DNA from: an uncultured Bacteroidia bacterium | GTDB taxonomy: Bacteria > Bacteroidota > Bacteroidia > NS11-12g > UBA9320 | Assembly (NCBI GenBank): GCA_905478335.1 | Contig: CAJQIC010000009.1 | Coordinates: 1 to 64,000 of the forward strand | Reading direction: 5' to 3' | Length of the DNA stretch: 64,000 nt | Part shown: piece by piece, positions 17,475 to 25,695 of the stretch | Numbering within the stretch: the stretch's first letter is position 1 | How the letters are laid out: the number at the start of each line of letters is the position of its first letter | Notes under the pieces: model-generated | Databases searched by the model: none | Seen by the model: only the letters and a program-made list of their open reading frames with translations | What the model was told of the DNA's origin: nothing | Made by a program: the position numbers and the translations under genes

Positions 17475-18167
17475 ATGAAACGTGTAAAACTCCTGTTCTT
17501 CCTTCTGATTTGCAGTGTAACAAGTTCTTATGCGCAATGGTCAATGGGAATTGGGGTTAATACGGTTTTACCACAAGGAGTTATTTCGCAGCAGAACTAC
17601 CCCTTGGGTATTGGAGGTGACTTTACATTATTGAGCCCAACGGTTCTTAACAAGGAATCGAACTTTAAACTCCAGTTTGGCATTAATTTTGGCGGTAGCG
17701 ACAATGGCCGAAAGTCATTTAAAACCAATGGCCAATTCGAAGAAGGTTCACTTAATTTTTACAACTGCATTGCCAATAGTCAGGTGACTTCGCGTCTTAC
17801 GTATATCCCCCACCCAAGATTTGGTTTATTTTCAGAAATTATAGCCAGTCGTACTTTATTTCATTCTGGATTAAACGAAGTAACTGAAACGGATGATAGC
17901 TACAATCACTACCACAAGGTGGTTGCTTCAAAAGGTTTATTCAGGTATGGTGCAGGATTTGGTGGATCTTATTATGTCAATCACTTGGTTCGGCTTGACT
18001 TACGCTTTGACTACACAAAAGGCGAGTCTGTCGAATTTATTGATATGTCTTCCACTAGGCGGACAGAAGACGGATATAATTTTGACAAAGGCACAGCTAG
18101 CCAATCAGATTTAGTTAACATCCAATTGAGAGTCAGTTGGTTACTTCGGATAAAACAACAAGGCTAA
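17475..18167 (+). CDS. Outer-membrane beta-barrel protein, paralogue 1
   Basis: 230 residues with a signal peptide ending SSYAQ and amphipathic strands to the C-terminus (LVNIQLRVSWLLRI). It resembles the next gene along its length: both have a QWxxG start, a FRYGxGxG strand and a LxLRxDYTxGxxxxF strand. It starts 18 bp after comA. Family and function are not recognised. Confidence 0.75.
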   Translation: MKRVKLLFFLLICSVTSSYAQWSMGIGVNTVLPQGVISQQNYPLGIGGDFTLLSPTVLNKESNFKLQFGINFGGSDNGRKSFKTNGQFEEGSLNFYNCIANSQVTSRLTYIPHPRFGLFSEIIASRTLFHSGLNEVTETDDSYNHYHKVVASKGLFRYGAGFGGSYYVNHLVRLDLRFDYTKGESVEFIDMSSTRRTEDGYNFDKGTASQSDLVNIQLRVSWLLRIKQQG

Positions 18168-18231
18168 ATAAGATGTTTAACTGGTACAGTTTATGTATTA
18201 ACTATATCATACAAGCACTAAAGACTGAATT

Positions 18232-19104
18232 ATGAAAACAAAAGTACTTTTAGCATCTTTATTAATCCTAAGCGGTTTGAGCGTTTCAGCCCAATGGCAA
18301 TTCGGATTTGGCGGGATGGGTTTAGGCCCAGTGGATCGTTTTGATAGTTCGGTATACAAACCTGGTGCTGGCTTTTTCATGAACATAACATCACAGTCGG
18401 TACTTCCTAAAGCGTCTCCGTACGAAATTCGATTTGGCATATACCTAGACCACATGTGGTCTGGCTCAAAGAACTTTGATGTTGATTTGGCCGACCCAAT
18501 TACTGAGCAAGGCCAAACCACTTTTCAGAATAGCAGTGTTGGCAATCACTTTATTACACGATTTGGGTACAAAGCAAGTCCGAAAATCACCTTGTTTACC
18601 GACGGTATTATTGGTCATCGAAAGTTTTATTCGCAAACCACCACAGGTGTTAAGGGTGGATCTGAAGAATATGAAGACGACATCAATCGCGTTTTCACTT
18701 CACGAACCTTTAGATATGGCATTGGTGTTGGAACACGCTTCAATCTTGGTAAATCTTTCGGTATTGAATTACGGGCCGATTACACCCGAGGAAACGAAGC
18801 ATCATACTTCGACTTAGATGAAATCAAGGAAACAACAACGTCTTTTGAGTATGCCGATGAAACATGGGCGCACTCAGACCTTTTTGTTTATGGGATTGCA
18901 CTGAACTGGAAGTTGTTTCGCATTCAAAGCTCTGGAAGTTATAACGGCTCAAACGACGCTCCGAATAATTATACCCCATCGCCAACCTATCGAAGAACAT
19001 ATCCTAGACGGAGAACAACAACCCGAACCACTAAGCCTAAAAAGAAGGTGACGCCAAAAAAGGATATTAAAAAGAAAGAAAAAGAGGTCCCAATTACGTG
19101 GTAA
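18232..19104 (+). CDS. Outer-membrane beta-barrel protein, paralogue 2, with basic tail
   Basis: 290 residues, signal peptide ending LSVSAQ. It is homologous to the preceding gene (FRYGIGVGTRF, IELRADYTRGNEA). After the last predicted strand (ALNWKLFRIQ) it has an extra ~60-residue hydrophilic tail rich in Arg, Thr, Pro and Lys (TYPRRRTTTRTT, KPKKKVTPKKD). A strongly basic tail behind the final strand of a barrel is unusual, because that end is normally the assembly signal. Convergent with the next gene, 2 bp away. Confidence 0.75.
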   Translation: MKTKVLLASLLILSGLSVSAQWQFGFGGMGLGPVDRFDSSVYKPGAGFFMNITSQSVLPKASPYEIRFGIYLDHMWSGSKNFDVDLADPITEQGQTTFQNSSVGNHFITRFGYKASPKITLFTDGIIGHRKFYSQTTTGVKGGSEEYEDDINRVFTSRTFRYGIGVGTRFNLGKSFGIELRADYTRGNEASYFDLDEIKETTTSFEYADETWAHSDLFVYGIALNWKLFRIQSSGSYNGSNDAPNNYTPSPTYRRTYPRRRTTTRTTKPKKKVTPKKDIKKKEKEVPITW

Positions 19105-19106
19105 TC

Positions 19107-19742
19107 CTAACCAAGGTTGTACACCAACCCCACGCTAAACCATCTGTTAAACATACCAATACGGTTAAATATACGTCTTGAATTGGTAGGCAATTTGCTG
19201 CTTATTTTATTTAACGAATAGGCGTGTCTTACCCTGAATCCCAGCTGATCGCTAAAATCGTACGTCGACCCCAGTAAAAAAGCTATTTCTAAAGGGTTGA
19301 ATTCAGCATCTGTGGCTGTTATGCCGTCGTCAATAGTTCCACCAAGATTTACGTCTACAGACAAACCGGTGTGAAATGTAAGTTGCTCTACAGTTGGAAG
19401 CCTTTTGGTATACACCAACGGGAAATCGATATAATTAGACTTAATGATATAGATGGGTTGTAACGCGGCGTCTGGGTCATTGACCAGCTTACTCCCTTTC
19501 TGCGCATAGAGTATTTCAAAACCCAATGACGCTGTTTCATCCAGGTCATGATATATCCCTATGCCAGCATTTAAACCCAACTTATTGTATCCGGCGATAT
19601 GATCTCCATCAACCTGAGCAAAATTTGCCGAACCGATGACACTAGCTTTAAAAAACTGCGCTTGACTTTGTTCTGCAACTAGAATCACAGATAGGCTAAA
19701 AACGATTCTTGTGAGATAGATGTAATATTGGGAGAAATTCAT
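19107..19742 (-). CDS. Porin family (PorT-like) outer-membrane beta-barrel protein
   Basis: 211 residues from the ATG at 19742; the upstream start at 19799 precedes a well-formed signal peptide and is unlikely. The signal peptide ends SQAQ. The mature part shows the small-barrel pattern common in Bacteroidota: GLNAGIGIYHDL, LGFEILYAQKGSKL, YIDFPLVYTKRL, FRVRHAYSLNKI and a final strand WFSVGLVYNLG. Function is unknown. A perfect -7 box lies 24 bp upstream. Confidence 0.82.
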   Translation of the reverse strand: MNFSQYYIYLTRIVFSLSVILVAEQSQAQFFKASVIGSANFAQVDGDHIAGYNKLGLNAGIGIYHDLDETASLGFEILYAQKGSKLVNDPDAALQPIYIIKSNYIDFPLVYTKRLPTVEQLTFHTGLSVDVNLGGTIDDGITATDAEFNPLEIAFLLGSTYDFSDQLGFRVRHAYSLNKISSKLPTNSRRIFNRIGMFNRWFSVGLVYNLG

Positions 19743-19765
19743 TGAAATGTTGTTTCGATTTGAAT

Positions 19766-19773
19766 CAAAAATA
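19766..19773 (-). promoter_or_regulatory. -7 box TATTTTTG (minus strand)
   Basis: On the minus strand this reads TATTTTTG, an exact TAnnTTTG match, 23 bases before the ATG at 19742 of the porin-family gene. Confidence 0.5.
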
Positions 19774-19800
19774 AATAAACTTGTATGTAAGTGACGCACA

Positions 19801-20154
19801 ATGACAAAAGCTCAGTTTAACAAAGACATTACAGGCTACTTAATTTTATCAATCCTTGCTGAAGCCGACGGTGATTTCGATGCTCGCGAAGGATCAGTAA
19901 TTGTAGATTACATCAATAAAAATTTCCCGTTTGGCGGAAACCTAGAATTGGCGGCTGAAGAACTAAGTTCCTTAAATTCTGACGATTATGAAGACAAAAT
20001 GCTTTCTCTTGCGCAAGACTTCTATGCTGAAAGCAACCCTAAAGAACGTACAGAATTTTTGCGTTTTGCCATGAAACTGGTGCGCGCTGACGATCAAATA
20101 GCTGATGAAGAAAATGTTTTAATTACCAAGCTATTTGAAGCCTGGGACATTTAG
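19801..20154 (+). CDS. TerB-like small acidic protein
   Basis: 117 residues, all helical and acidic, no signal peptide. The pattern ILAEADGDFDAREG near the start and VRADDQIADEENVLITKLFE at the end is the paired D-x-x acid motif of the TerB/tellurite-resistance domain, a possible metal-binding helical bundle. No other ter gene is near, so a tellurite role is not supported. Its last 4 bp overlap the end of rnc. Confidence 0.72.
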   Translation: MTKAQFNKDITGYLILSILAEADGDFDAREGSVIVDYINKNFPFGGNLELAAEELSSLNSDDYEDKMLSLAQDFYAESNPKERTEFLRFAMKLVRADDQIADEENVLITKLFEAWDI

Positions 20155-20885
20155 GTTTTAGGCGAAAGTTCCAAAATTGTTGCGGCTTTAGCACAACATA
20201 TTTTTTCTGCATTCTTCTTGGAGTAGTTTTCTGCAGTACAAATTTCTTCACCGTCTACTTCTAAACCGATCTTAAACTTGCCATTTTTTGAGTCTCCTTT
20301 GTCCTTAATCACAGTAAACACAAGCTTCTTTTTGTTCTTTTGTGCCCACTGATTCACCAAACTCTTATAGTTGATGTATTGATTTTGAATCTCGTCCAAG
20401 TCTATGTGGGGTTTGAGTAACTTTTTATATACAAAGGACTTGGTCTTGCCATATCCTCTATCTAAGTAAATCGCGCCCACAAGTGCCTCCAAAGCATTAC
20501 CAGCTAGTGAACCCATCACGTGTCGGTTTTTCTGCAACACATTCTCCACTTCTATAAAGGATGGAATACCAATTTTTATGGCCATAAAACTTAATTGTTT
20601 ACGACTCACAATCTTACTTCTTACCTCAGTTAGAAAGCCTTCGCCTTTAAACGGAAACTTTTTAAATATGATTTCAGCGATAACCATATCCAGTACGGCA
20701 TCCCCTAGGTATTCTAATCTTTCGTTGCTGTTTTTTTGGCTTGTATACTGGATGTTTTCCGATGCCGAAAGATGTCTAAATGCCTTTTTGTAAAGCTTAA
20801 GGTTTTTGGGCTTAAACCCAATGAGTTGCTTAATACTTGCCCGAGTTTGTTTATCCTTTTTATTTTGGAAAAGCGTCAAAGGCAT
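20151..20885 (-). CDS. rnc: Ribonuclease III
   Basis: 244 residues. The N-terminal RNase III domain has the signature ERLEYLGDAVLD (around residue 60) and the second acidic cluster NALEALVGAIYLD (near residue 130) that bind the catalytic magnesium ions. The C-terminal ~70 residues are a double-stranded RNA-binding domain (NYKSLVNQWAQ to KNAEKICCAKAA). It processes rRNA and other structured RNA. It lies 7 bp after fabF in an acpP-fabF-rnc operon. Confidence 0.95.
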   Translation of the reverse strand: MPLTLFQNKKDKQTRASIKQLIGFKPKNLKLYKKAFRHLSASENIQYTSQKNSNERLEYLGDAVLDMVIAEIIFKKFPFKGEGFLTEVRSKIVSRKQLSFMAIKIGIPSFIEVENVLQKNRHVMGSLAGNALEALVGAIYLDRGYGKTKSFVYKKLLKPHIDLDEIQNQYINYKSLVNQWAQKNKKKLVFTVIKDKGDSKNGKFKIGLEVDGEEICTAENYSKKNAEKICCAKAATILELSPKT

Positions 20886-20892
20886 TTGAGAT

Positions 20893-22149
20893 TTAAGCCT
20901 GGAACTTTTTCATAATGAGCGATACATTATGCCCTCCGAAACCAAACGTATTGCTTAACGCGGCGTTAACTTCTCGTTTTTCAGCCTTATTAAATGTAAA
21001 ATTCAGTTTTGGATCAAGTTGTTCATCGTCGGTAAAATGATTTATCGTCGGTGGAACTATACCTTTGGTAATGGCCATTATACAGGCTACCGCTTCAACA
21101 GCACCCGCTGCACCTAACAAGTGACCAGTCATAGATTTTGTTGAACTGATATTCAAGTTATATGCATGGTCGCCAAATACACTTTGAATTGCCTTTGTTT
21201 CGGCAATATCACCTAGTGGCGTTGAGGTTCCGTGCACATTGACATAATCAATGTCTGAAATGTCCATTTCAGCATCTGCAAGTGCATAACGCATGGCGTT
21301 ACTTGCACCTAGTCCATCTGGATGTGGTGCAGTAATATGATGCGCGTCAGCCGATAATCCGCCACCACCTACTTCGCAATAAATGTGGGCTCCTCTTGCT
21401 TGAGCGTGTTCTAAAGTTTCCAATACAAGACCTGCCGCACCTTCACCTAGAACAAAGCCGTCTCTGTCATTATCAAAAGGACGACTTGCCGTTTTAGGAT
21501 CGTCGTTACGTCCGCTTAAGGCTTTCATTGAATTGAACCCACCCATGGCAAGTTCATTGACACAGGCTTCTGAACCACCTGTAATCATAACATCAGCTTT
21601 ACCCATTCGTAAATAGGTAAATGCATCCATTATGGCATTGTTTGAAGAGGCGCACGCACTTACCGTAGTAAAGTTTGGCCCTCTAAAATTATATTTCATT
21701 GAGATATAACCACTGGCTATATCCGAGATCATCATTGGAATAAAGAATGGACTAATACGCGGTGTACCATCACCCTCTATAAATGTTCTGGTCTCTGTTA
21801 ATAGTGTATGTAAACCACCAATTCCTGAGCCCCAGATTACGCCAGCCCGATCTGGATCAACAGCACCTTCACCAGTTAGCTTCGCATCTTCCATCGCTTC
21901 TTGTGCAACAACCATTGCATAGTGCGTGTACGGGTCCATGCGTCGTGCTTCACGACGGTCCAAGAAATCCTCAACTTTAAAATCCTTTACCTCACAGGCA
22001 AAGCGAGTTTTAAATTTGTCCGGGTCGAAACGTGTAATAAAATCGGCACCACTAACACCCGCTGCAAGATTGTTCCAATATTCTTCTTTGGAATTCCCGA
22101 TAGGTGTTAGTGCCCCGATACCAGTTACAACAACTCTTTTGAATTGCAT
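20893..22149 (-). CDS. fabF: Beta-ketoacyl-ACP synthase II
   Basis: 418 residues, full length. The Cys-His-His triad is visible: nucleophile in TVSACASSNNAI (about residue 165), VNVHGTSTPLGD (about 305) and STKSMTGHLLGAAGAVEA (about 340). It elongates acyl-ACP in type II fatty-acid synthesis. It follows acpP by 9 bp on the same strand, and rnc follows it, the usual Bacteroidota order. Confidence 0.97.
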   Translation of the reverse strand: MQFKRVVVTGIGALTPIGNSKEEYWNNLAAGVSGADFITRFDPDKFKTRFACEVKDFKVEDFLDRREARRMDPYTHYAMVVAQEAMEDAKLTGEGAVDPDRAGVIWGSGIGGLHTLLTETRTFIEGDGTPRISPFFIPMMISDIASGYISMKYNFRGPNFTTVSACASSNNAIMDAFTYLRMGKADVMITGGSEACVNELAMGGFNSMKALSGRNDDPKTASRPFDNDRDGFVLGEGAAGLVLETLEHAQARGAHIYCEVGGGGLSADAHHITAPHPDGLGASNAMRYALADAEMDISDIDYVNVHGTSTPLGDIAETKAIQSVFGDHAYNLNISSTKSMTGHLLGAAGAVEAVACIMAITKGIVPPTINHFTDDEQLDPKLNFTFNKAEKREVNAALSNTFGFGGHNVSLIMKKFQA

Positions 22150-22158
22150 GCAACTAAA

Positions 22159-22395
22159 TTACTTTGTGTTTTCTTCGATGTAAGAAACAGCTTGTCCAAC
22201 TGTTCCAATTTTTTCAGCTTGCTCATCAGGAATGGCGATATTGAATTCCTTTTCGAATTCCATAATCAATTCCACTGTATCTAATGAATCAGCGCCTAAA
22301 TCATTTGTAAAACTAGCTTCTAATGTAACTTCTGAGCTTTCAACACCGAGCTTGTCTACGATGATGTCTGTTACTTTTGATGCAATTTCTGACAT
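22159..22395 (-). CDS. acpP: Acyl carrier protein
   Basis: 78 residues, highly acidic. The phosphopantetheine site is the serine in [17 protein letters not shown]. Length and helices match AcpP. First gene of the acpP-fabF-rnc operon. Confidence 0.97.
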   Translation of the reverse strand: MSEIASKVTDIIVDKLGVESSEVTLEASFTNDLGADSLDTVELIMEFEKEFNIAIPDEQAEKIGTVGQAVSYIEENTK

Positions 22396-22473
22396 TGTTT
22401 TTACTTTTTAAGTCGTTAAGGGTGCAAAGAACATTTTTTTCATTAAAAAACACAAGTAAAATATTATCCCGCT

Positions 22474-22481
22474 TAATTTTG
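22474..22481 (+). promoter_or_regulatory. -7 box TAATTTTG of the pyk operon
   Basis: Exact TAnnTTTG match, 18 bases before the ATG at 22500, in the gap to divergent acpP. Confidence 0.5.
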
Positions 22482-22499
22482 ACAATTCTTTAAATTTTA

Positions 22500-22916
22500 A
22501 TGAAACGCCACTTTTTAAGGGAAACACAGGAGCATCCGAATCGGATTTATGGATTGGTATGTGCAAAACCTTTTACACAGATGGTATGGAATCTATCCGA
22601 AATGTTGGATATCCCCTTTGAAAGAGACATAGATATAACACTTAATAACAAAACTGAAACAAAGCGTTGGCCAAGATTTACCTATATAGATGAAGACATG
22701 AAAACCACATTTTCTGTAGTAAAAAATAAAGGAGTGGACAATATACTTGCCCCTGAATTACGAAACGTGGATGCTTTTCTGATAGAAACAAATCATTCCT
22801 TGACATTTCAGTTAAGTTTGGATAAAGTTTCTAAAACAAGTTTTATAGACTTTTGTTTTGAAGTAACACCTAAAATGATAAACGAAGAGACTGACCTATT
22901 ACTCTATATAGATTAA
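22500..22916 (+). CDS. IPExxxVDY-like family protein
   Basis: 138 residues, no signal peptide. Called mainly from position: a short gene divergent from acpP-fabF-rnc and directly upstream of pyk is the hallmark location of this Bacteroidota family. The signature region here reads IPFERDIDI, a weak version of the naming motif. It ends in LLLYID. Biochemical function is unknown. The next gene starts 14 bp downstream, so it is probably co-transcribed with pyk. Confidence 0.75.
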   Translation: MKRHFLRETQEHPNRIYGLVCAKPFTQMVWNLSEMLDIPFERDIDITLNNKTETKRWPRFTYIDEDMKTTFSVVKNKGVDNILAPELRNVDAFLIETNHSLTFQLSLDKVSKTSFIDFCFEVTPKMINEETDLLLYID

Positions 22917-22930
22917 GGTCAGCACATATT

Positions 22931-24367
22931 ATGGCAACTGATTTAACATACAACAAGACCAAAATAATAGCGACAATTGGTCCTGCAACCTCAGACAAGG
23001 ATACTTTGCGCAAGCTAATCGAGTCTGGGATGGACGTGGTTCGGATAAACTTTTCTCATGGCAGCCACGAACAGCACCTTAAAGTAGTAACCAACATCAA
23101 ACAACTAAACCTTGAAATGAACCGCAGTATTTCTATACTGGGTGACCTTCAAGGACCAAAACTTCGAATAGGTGAAGTCAAAGAAGGTACGTTCTTAAAG
23201 GAAGGTCATGAACTAACGATAACGACTACCGAATGTGTTGGAGATAGCGATCAGTTATATGTAAACTACCCTGCACTGCCTACCGACATAAAGGTCGGAG
23301 ACCCTGTTCTTATCGATGATGGGAATATCTCTGTTGAGGTTATTGAGAAAGTTGACGACAAAAACTTTAGAGTAAAAGTCATTTATGGTGGCCCAATTTC
23401 GTCTAAAAAAGGTTTTAACTTACCCAATACCGACATCAGTTTACCTAGTTTAACGCCTAAAGATATTGTTGACTTAGAATTTGCGGTAAAACATTATTTC
23501 GACTGGATTGGCTTATCTTTTGTTCGTAAAGGTGCTGACGTAACAGACCTTAGAAAAAGAATAAATGATCTAAACGGCACAGCACGGATTATTGCCAAAG
23601 TAGAAAAACCTCAAGCCATCAGATACATCAAGTCTATAGTAAAAAAGGCGGATGCGGTTATGGTAGCGCGTGGTGACTTAGGTGTTGAAATGCCTCTGGA
23701 ACAAGTTCCGATGCTACAGAAGAAAATTGTAAATCGTTGTCTTGACTTTTCAAAACCTGTAATTATCGCTACCCAAATGATGGAAAGCATGATTAACAAT
23801 GCCCGACCTACACGTGCAGAAGCTAGTGATGTGGCAAACGCCGTTATGGATGGAGCTGATGCGGTGATGTTAAGTGCTGAGACTTCTGTTGGAAAATACC
23901 CACTTGAAGCCGTTCAAGCGGTTCAGAAGATTGTTAAATCTACAGAAGACGGTTGGGACGACATATACCACAAAGGAAAAAAGCCTTCAAAATCGTCTCC
24001 AACATTCCTGTCGGACCAGATTTGTTTTTCAGCTGTCCAAATTAGCGAACAAATACACGCTTCGGCAATCATTAGCATGACACAGTCTGGGTACACGGCT
24101 TTTAAAATAGCAAGTTGTCGTCCTAAATGTCACATATTTATATTTACCAGTAACAAGTACATTTTTAGACTACTGAACTTAGTTTGGAATGTGCGTGTTT
24201 TCTATTATGACAGAATGGAAAGTACGGATCAAACCATGAACGATGTGCTTGACATTTTAAAGACAGAGCAATTAATCGCAGAGGGTGATTTGGTTATTCA
24301 TACGGCAAGTATGCCAATCTTAAGCAAGTCAAAAACAAATGCGTTAAAAATTAGTAGAGTTGACTAA
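22931..24367 (+). CDS. pyk: Pyruvate kinase
   Basis: 478 residues. Makes pyruvate and ATP from phosphoenolpyruvate. Visible motifs: TKIIATIGPATSD, VRINFSHGSHEQH, LGDLQGPKLRIGEV, IAKVEKPQA with the active-site lysine region, and VMVARGDLGVEMP followed by MMESM and ADAVMLSAETSVGKYP. All domains are present. Its stop overlaps the next start by one base. Confidence 0.97.
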   Translation: MATDLTYNKTKIIATIGPATSDKDTLRKLIESGMDVVRINFSHGSHEQHLKVVTNIKQLNLEMNRSISILGDLQGPKLRIGEVKEGTFLKEGHELTITTTECVGDSDQLYVNYPALPTDIKVGDPVLIDDGNISVEVIEKVDDKNFRVKVIYGGPISSKKGFNLPNTDISLPSLTPKDIVDLEFAVKHYFDWIGLSFVRKGADVTDLRKRINDLNGTARIIAKVEKPQAIRYIKSIVKKADAVMVARGDLGVEMPLEQVPMLQKKIVNRCLDFSKPVIIATQMMESMINNARPTRAEASDVANAVMDGADAVMLSAETSVGKYPLEAVQAVQKIVKSTEDGWDDIYHKGKKPSKSSPTFLSDQICFSAVQISEQIHASAIISMTQSGYTAFKIASCRPKCHIFIFTSNKYIFRLLNLVWNVRVFYYDRMESTDQTMNDVLDILKTEQLIAEGDLVIHTASMPILSKSKTNALKISRVD

Positions 24368-24876
24368 TGGATGAAATTGTAAATAAAGTTGCGAATAGCC
24401 CACTAATTACCTTCAACCTAGAAGAGTACTATGACCAATCTGAGGTTGCGGAATTCGACATGAAGGACCATCTCTTTCAAGGCCTTATTTTAAGGGAAAA
24501 AGACTTCAGGTTGTTTATCAAAGAATGTGATTGGTCGACTTACCAAGATAAGAATGTTGCCTTGTTTTGCAGTGCTGATGCCATTGTACCAACATGGGCA
24601 TACATGTTGGTTGCCAATAAACTTGCAGGCATTGCCAACCACGTTCATTACGGTAATGCAACCGACATGCAACAGGCAATAATCCTTGACAAACTAAACG
24701 ACATTGACATCGAATCATATAGAGACAAGATGATTGTGGTTAAAGGTTGCAGTGATTTAGATGTGCCGATTGGCGCCTATGTAGCCATCACAGAGAAGTT
24801 TACACCAGTAGTTAAAAGCATCATGTTTGGAGAACCGTGTAGCACGGTGCCAATTTACAAAAAGAAACGTGTCTAA
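24367..24876 (+). CDS. DUF2480 family protein
   Basis: 169 residues, soluble, no signal peptide. It matches the Bacteroidota-specific DUF2480 pattern: LITFNLEEYY, a conserved LREKDFR block, CSADAIVPTWAYML and VVKGCSDLDVPIGAYV, the last resembling a conserved Cys/Asp loop. Translationally coupled to pyk and to the DUF423 gene (8 bp overlap). No known activity. Confidence 0.85.
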   Translation: MDEIVNKVANSPLITFNLEEYYDQSEVAEFDMKDHLFQGLILREKDFRLFIKECDWSTYQDKNVALFCSADAIVPTWAYMLVANKLAGIANHVHYGNATDMQQAIILDKLNDIDIESYRDKMIVVKGCSDLDVPIGAYVAITEKFTPVVKSIMFGEPCSTVPIYKKKRV

Positions 24877-25249
24877 ACAGGCCAGAACATTCTTAACCAT
24901 TGGAGCAATCCTTGGCGCAATAAGCGTTGCAGTTGGTGCATTCGGAGCCCATGGACTAAATGACTTTTTGGAAGAAGCTGGCCGTATCGATACCTTTAAG
25001 ACTGCCGTGAATTATTTGTGGTATCACACATTTGCGGTCTTGTTGGTTGGTTTAATATCCATGCACAAACCGTCAAAACTCATTCACCTCGCTGGATATT
25101 TATTTCTGCTCGGTATTCTTCTTTTTTCTGGATCACTCTTTCTCCTTATAAAAACGAGCAACCCTAGCTTGGGTGCTGTTACCCCTTTTGGGGGTTTAAT
25201 GTTTATTGTTGGGTGGGTGTTGCTAGCGGTTGGTATTTTTAAAAGATAG
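24869..25249 (+). CDS. DUF423 small membrane protein
   Basis: 126 residues from a GTG at 24869. The ATG at 24827 in frame would lie 50 bp inside the upstream gene and add an unrelated hydrophilic peptide. Four membrane helices with the family word GAFGAHGL near the start, WYHTFAVLL in helix 2 and VTPFGGLMFIVGW in the last. Relative of E. coli YgdD, of unknown function. Confidence 0.82.
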   Translation: MSKQARTFLTIGAILGAISVAVGAFGAHGLNDFLEEAGRIDTFKTAVNYLWYHTFAVLLVGLISMHKPSKLIHLAGYLFLLGILLFSGSLFLLIKTSNPSLGAVTPFGGLMFIVGWVLLAVGIFKR

Positions 25250-25340
25250 CCTATAATCCTACAACGCAGGATAAACGTAAGAAACCTGACCGTCCGCAGG
25301 CAAGAGCCCTATCTCTTTGACTTCAGTCTCATAGTCCCGT
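25250..25340. other. Spacer before repeat copy D
   Basis: Part of the 439-bp gap between convergent genes DUF423 and tamB. It shows a CCGTCCGC word resembling the palindromes of the dispersed element but no gene or terminator. Confidence 0.35.
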
Positions 25341-25610
25341 AGGGCTTAGCAGCCCTATAACCCGCTCATACTTTTTGAGCGCAAAAAGTAGGCAAAAACG
25401 CTCTCCAGAAATATGCTCCCTCTCTTTCGTCTGCCAAGAAAATCTAAAAAAAGAGTTCAGCCAAACGACTGAAAATCCAAGCACTTTTATTGATTTTCTA
25501 CGGCATCCTCAATTCACCCCGTCGCTTACCCGCATTTCTGTTGGGCCAACACGCTTTAAATAATGCTTGATTTACGACGACCTTTGAAATTCACTCCAGT
25601 GGGCGGATGC
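25341..25610 (+). repeat. Dispersed inverted-repeat element, copy D (right end missing)
   Basis: The left end is clear: hairpin AGGGCT-TAGC-AGCCCT at 25341-25356, then TATAACCCGCTCATACTTTT and ATATGCTCCCT, matching copies B and C. The middle shares ACGACCTTTGAAAT with copy B. It stops at the GGGCGGA word around 25601-25607, so the right arm and its hairpins are absent. An open frame inside it is taken as spurious. Confidence 0.7.
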
Positions 25611-25632
25611 ATGAATTTAACATTAGTGACTT

Positions 25633-25695
25633 TCCGCTATCCGCTGTCAACTATCAATTGTTAATTACTAATTGCTATTTGTCAATTGCTATTTG
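25633..25695. repeat. Degenerate heptamer array overlapping the tamB stop
   Basis: Nine consecutive seven-base words in register: TCCGCTA, TCCGCTG, TCAACTA, TCAATTG, TTAATTA, CTAATTG, CTATTTG, TCAATTG, CTATTTG. The last unit contains the tamB stop codon (25689-25691), so the array reaches into the final codons of the gene. Confidence 0.75.

Noticed and set aside
19801-20154. Tellurite resistance island
   Set aside because: A single TerB-like protein without terZ/A/C/D/E neighbours.
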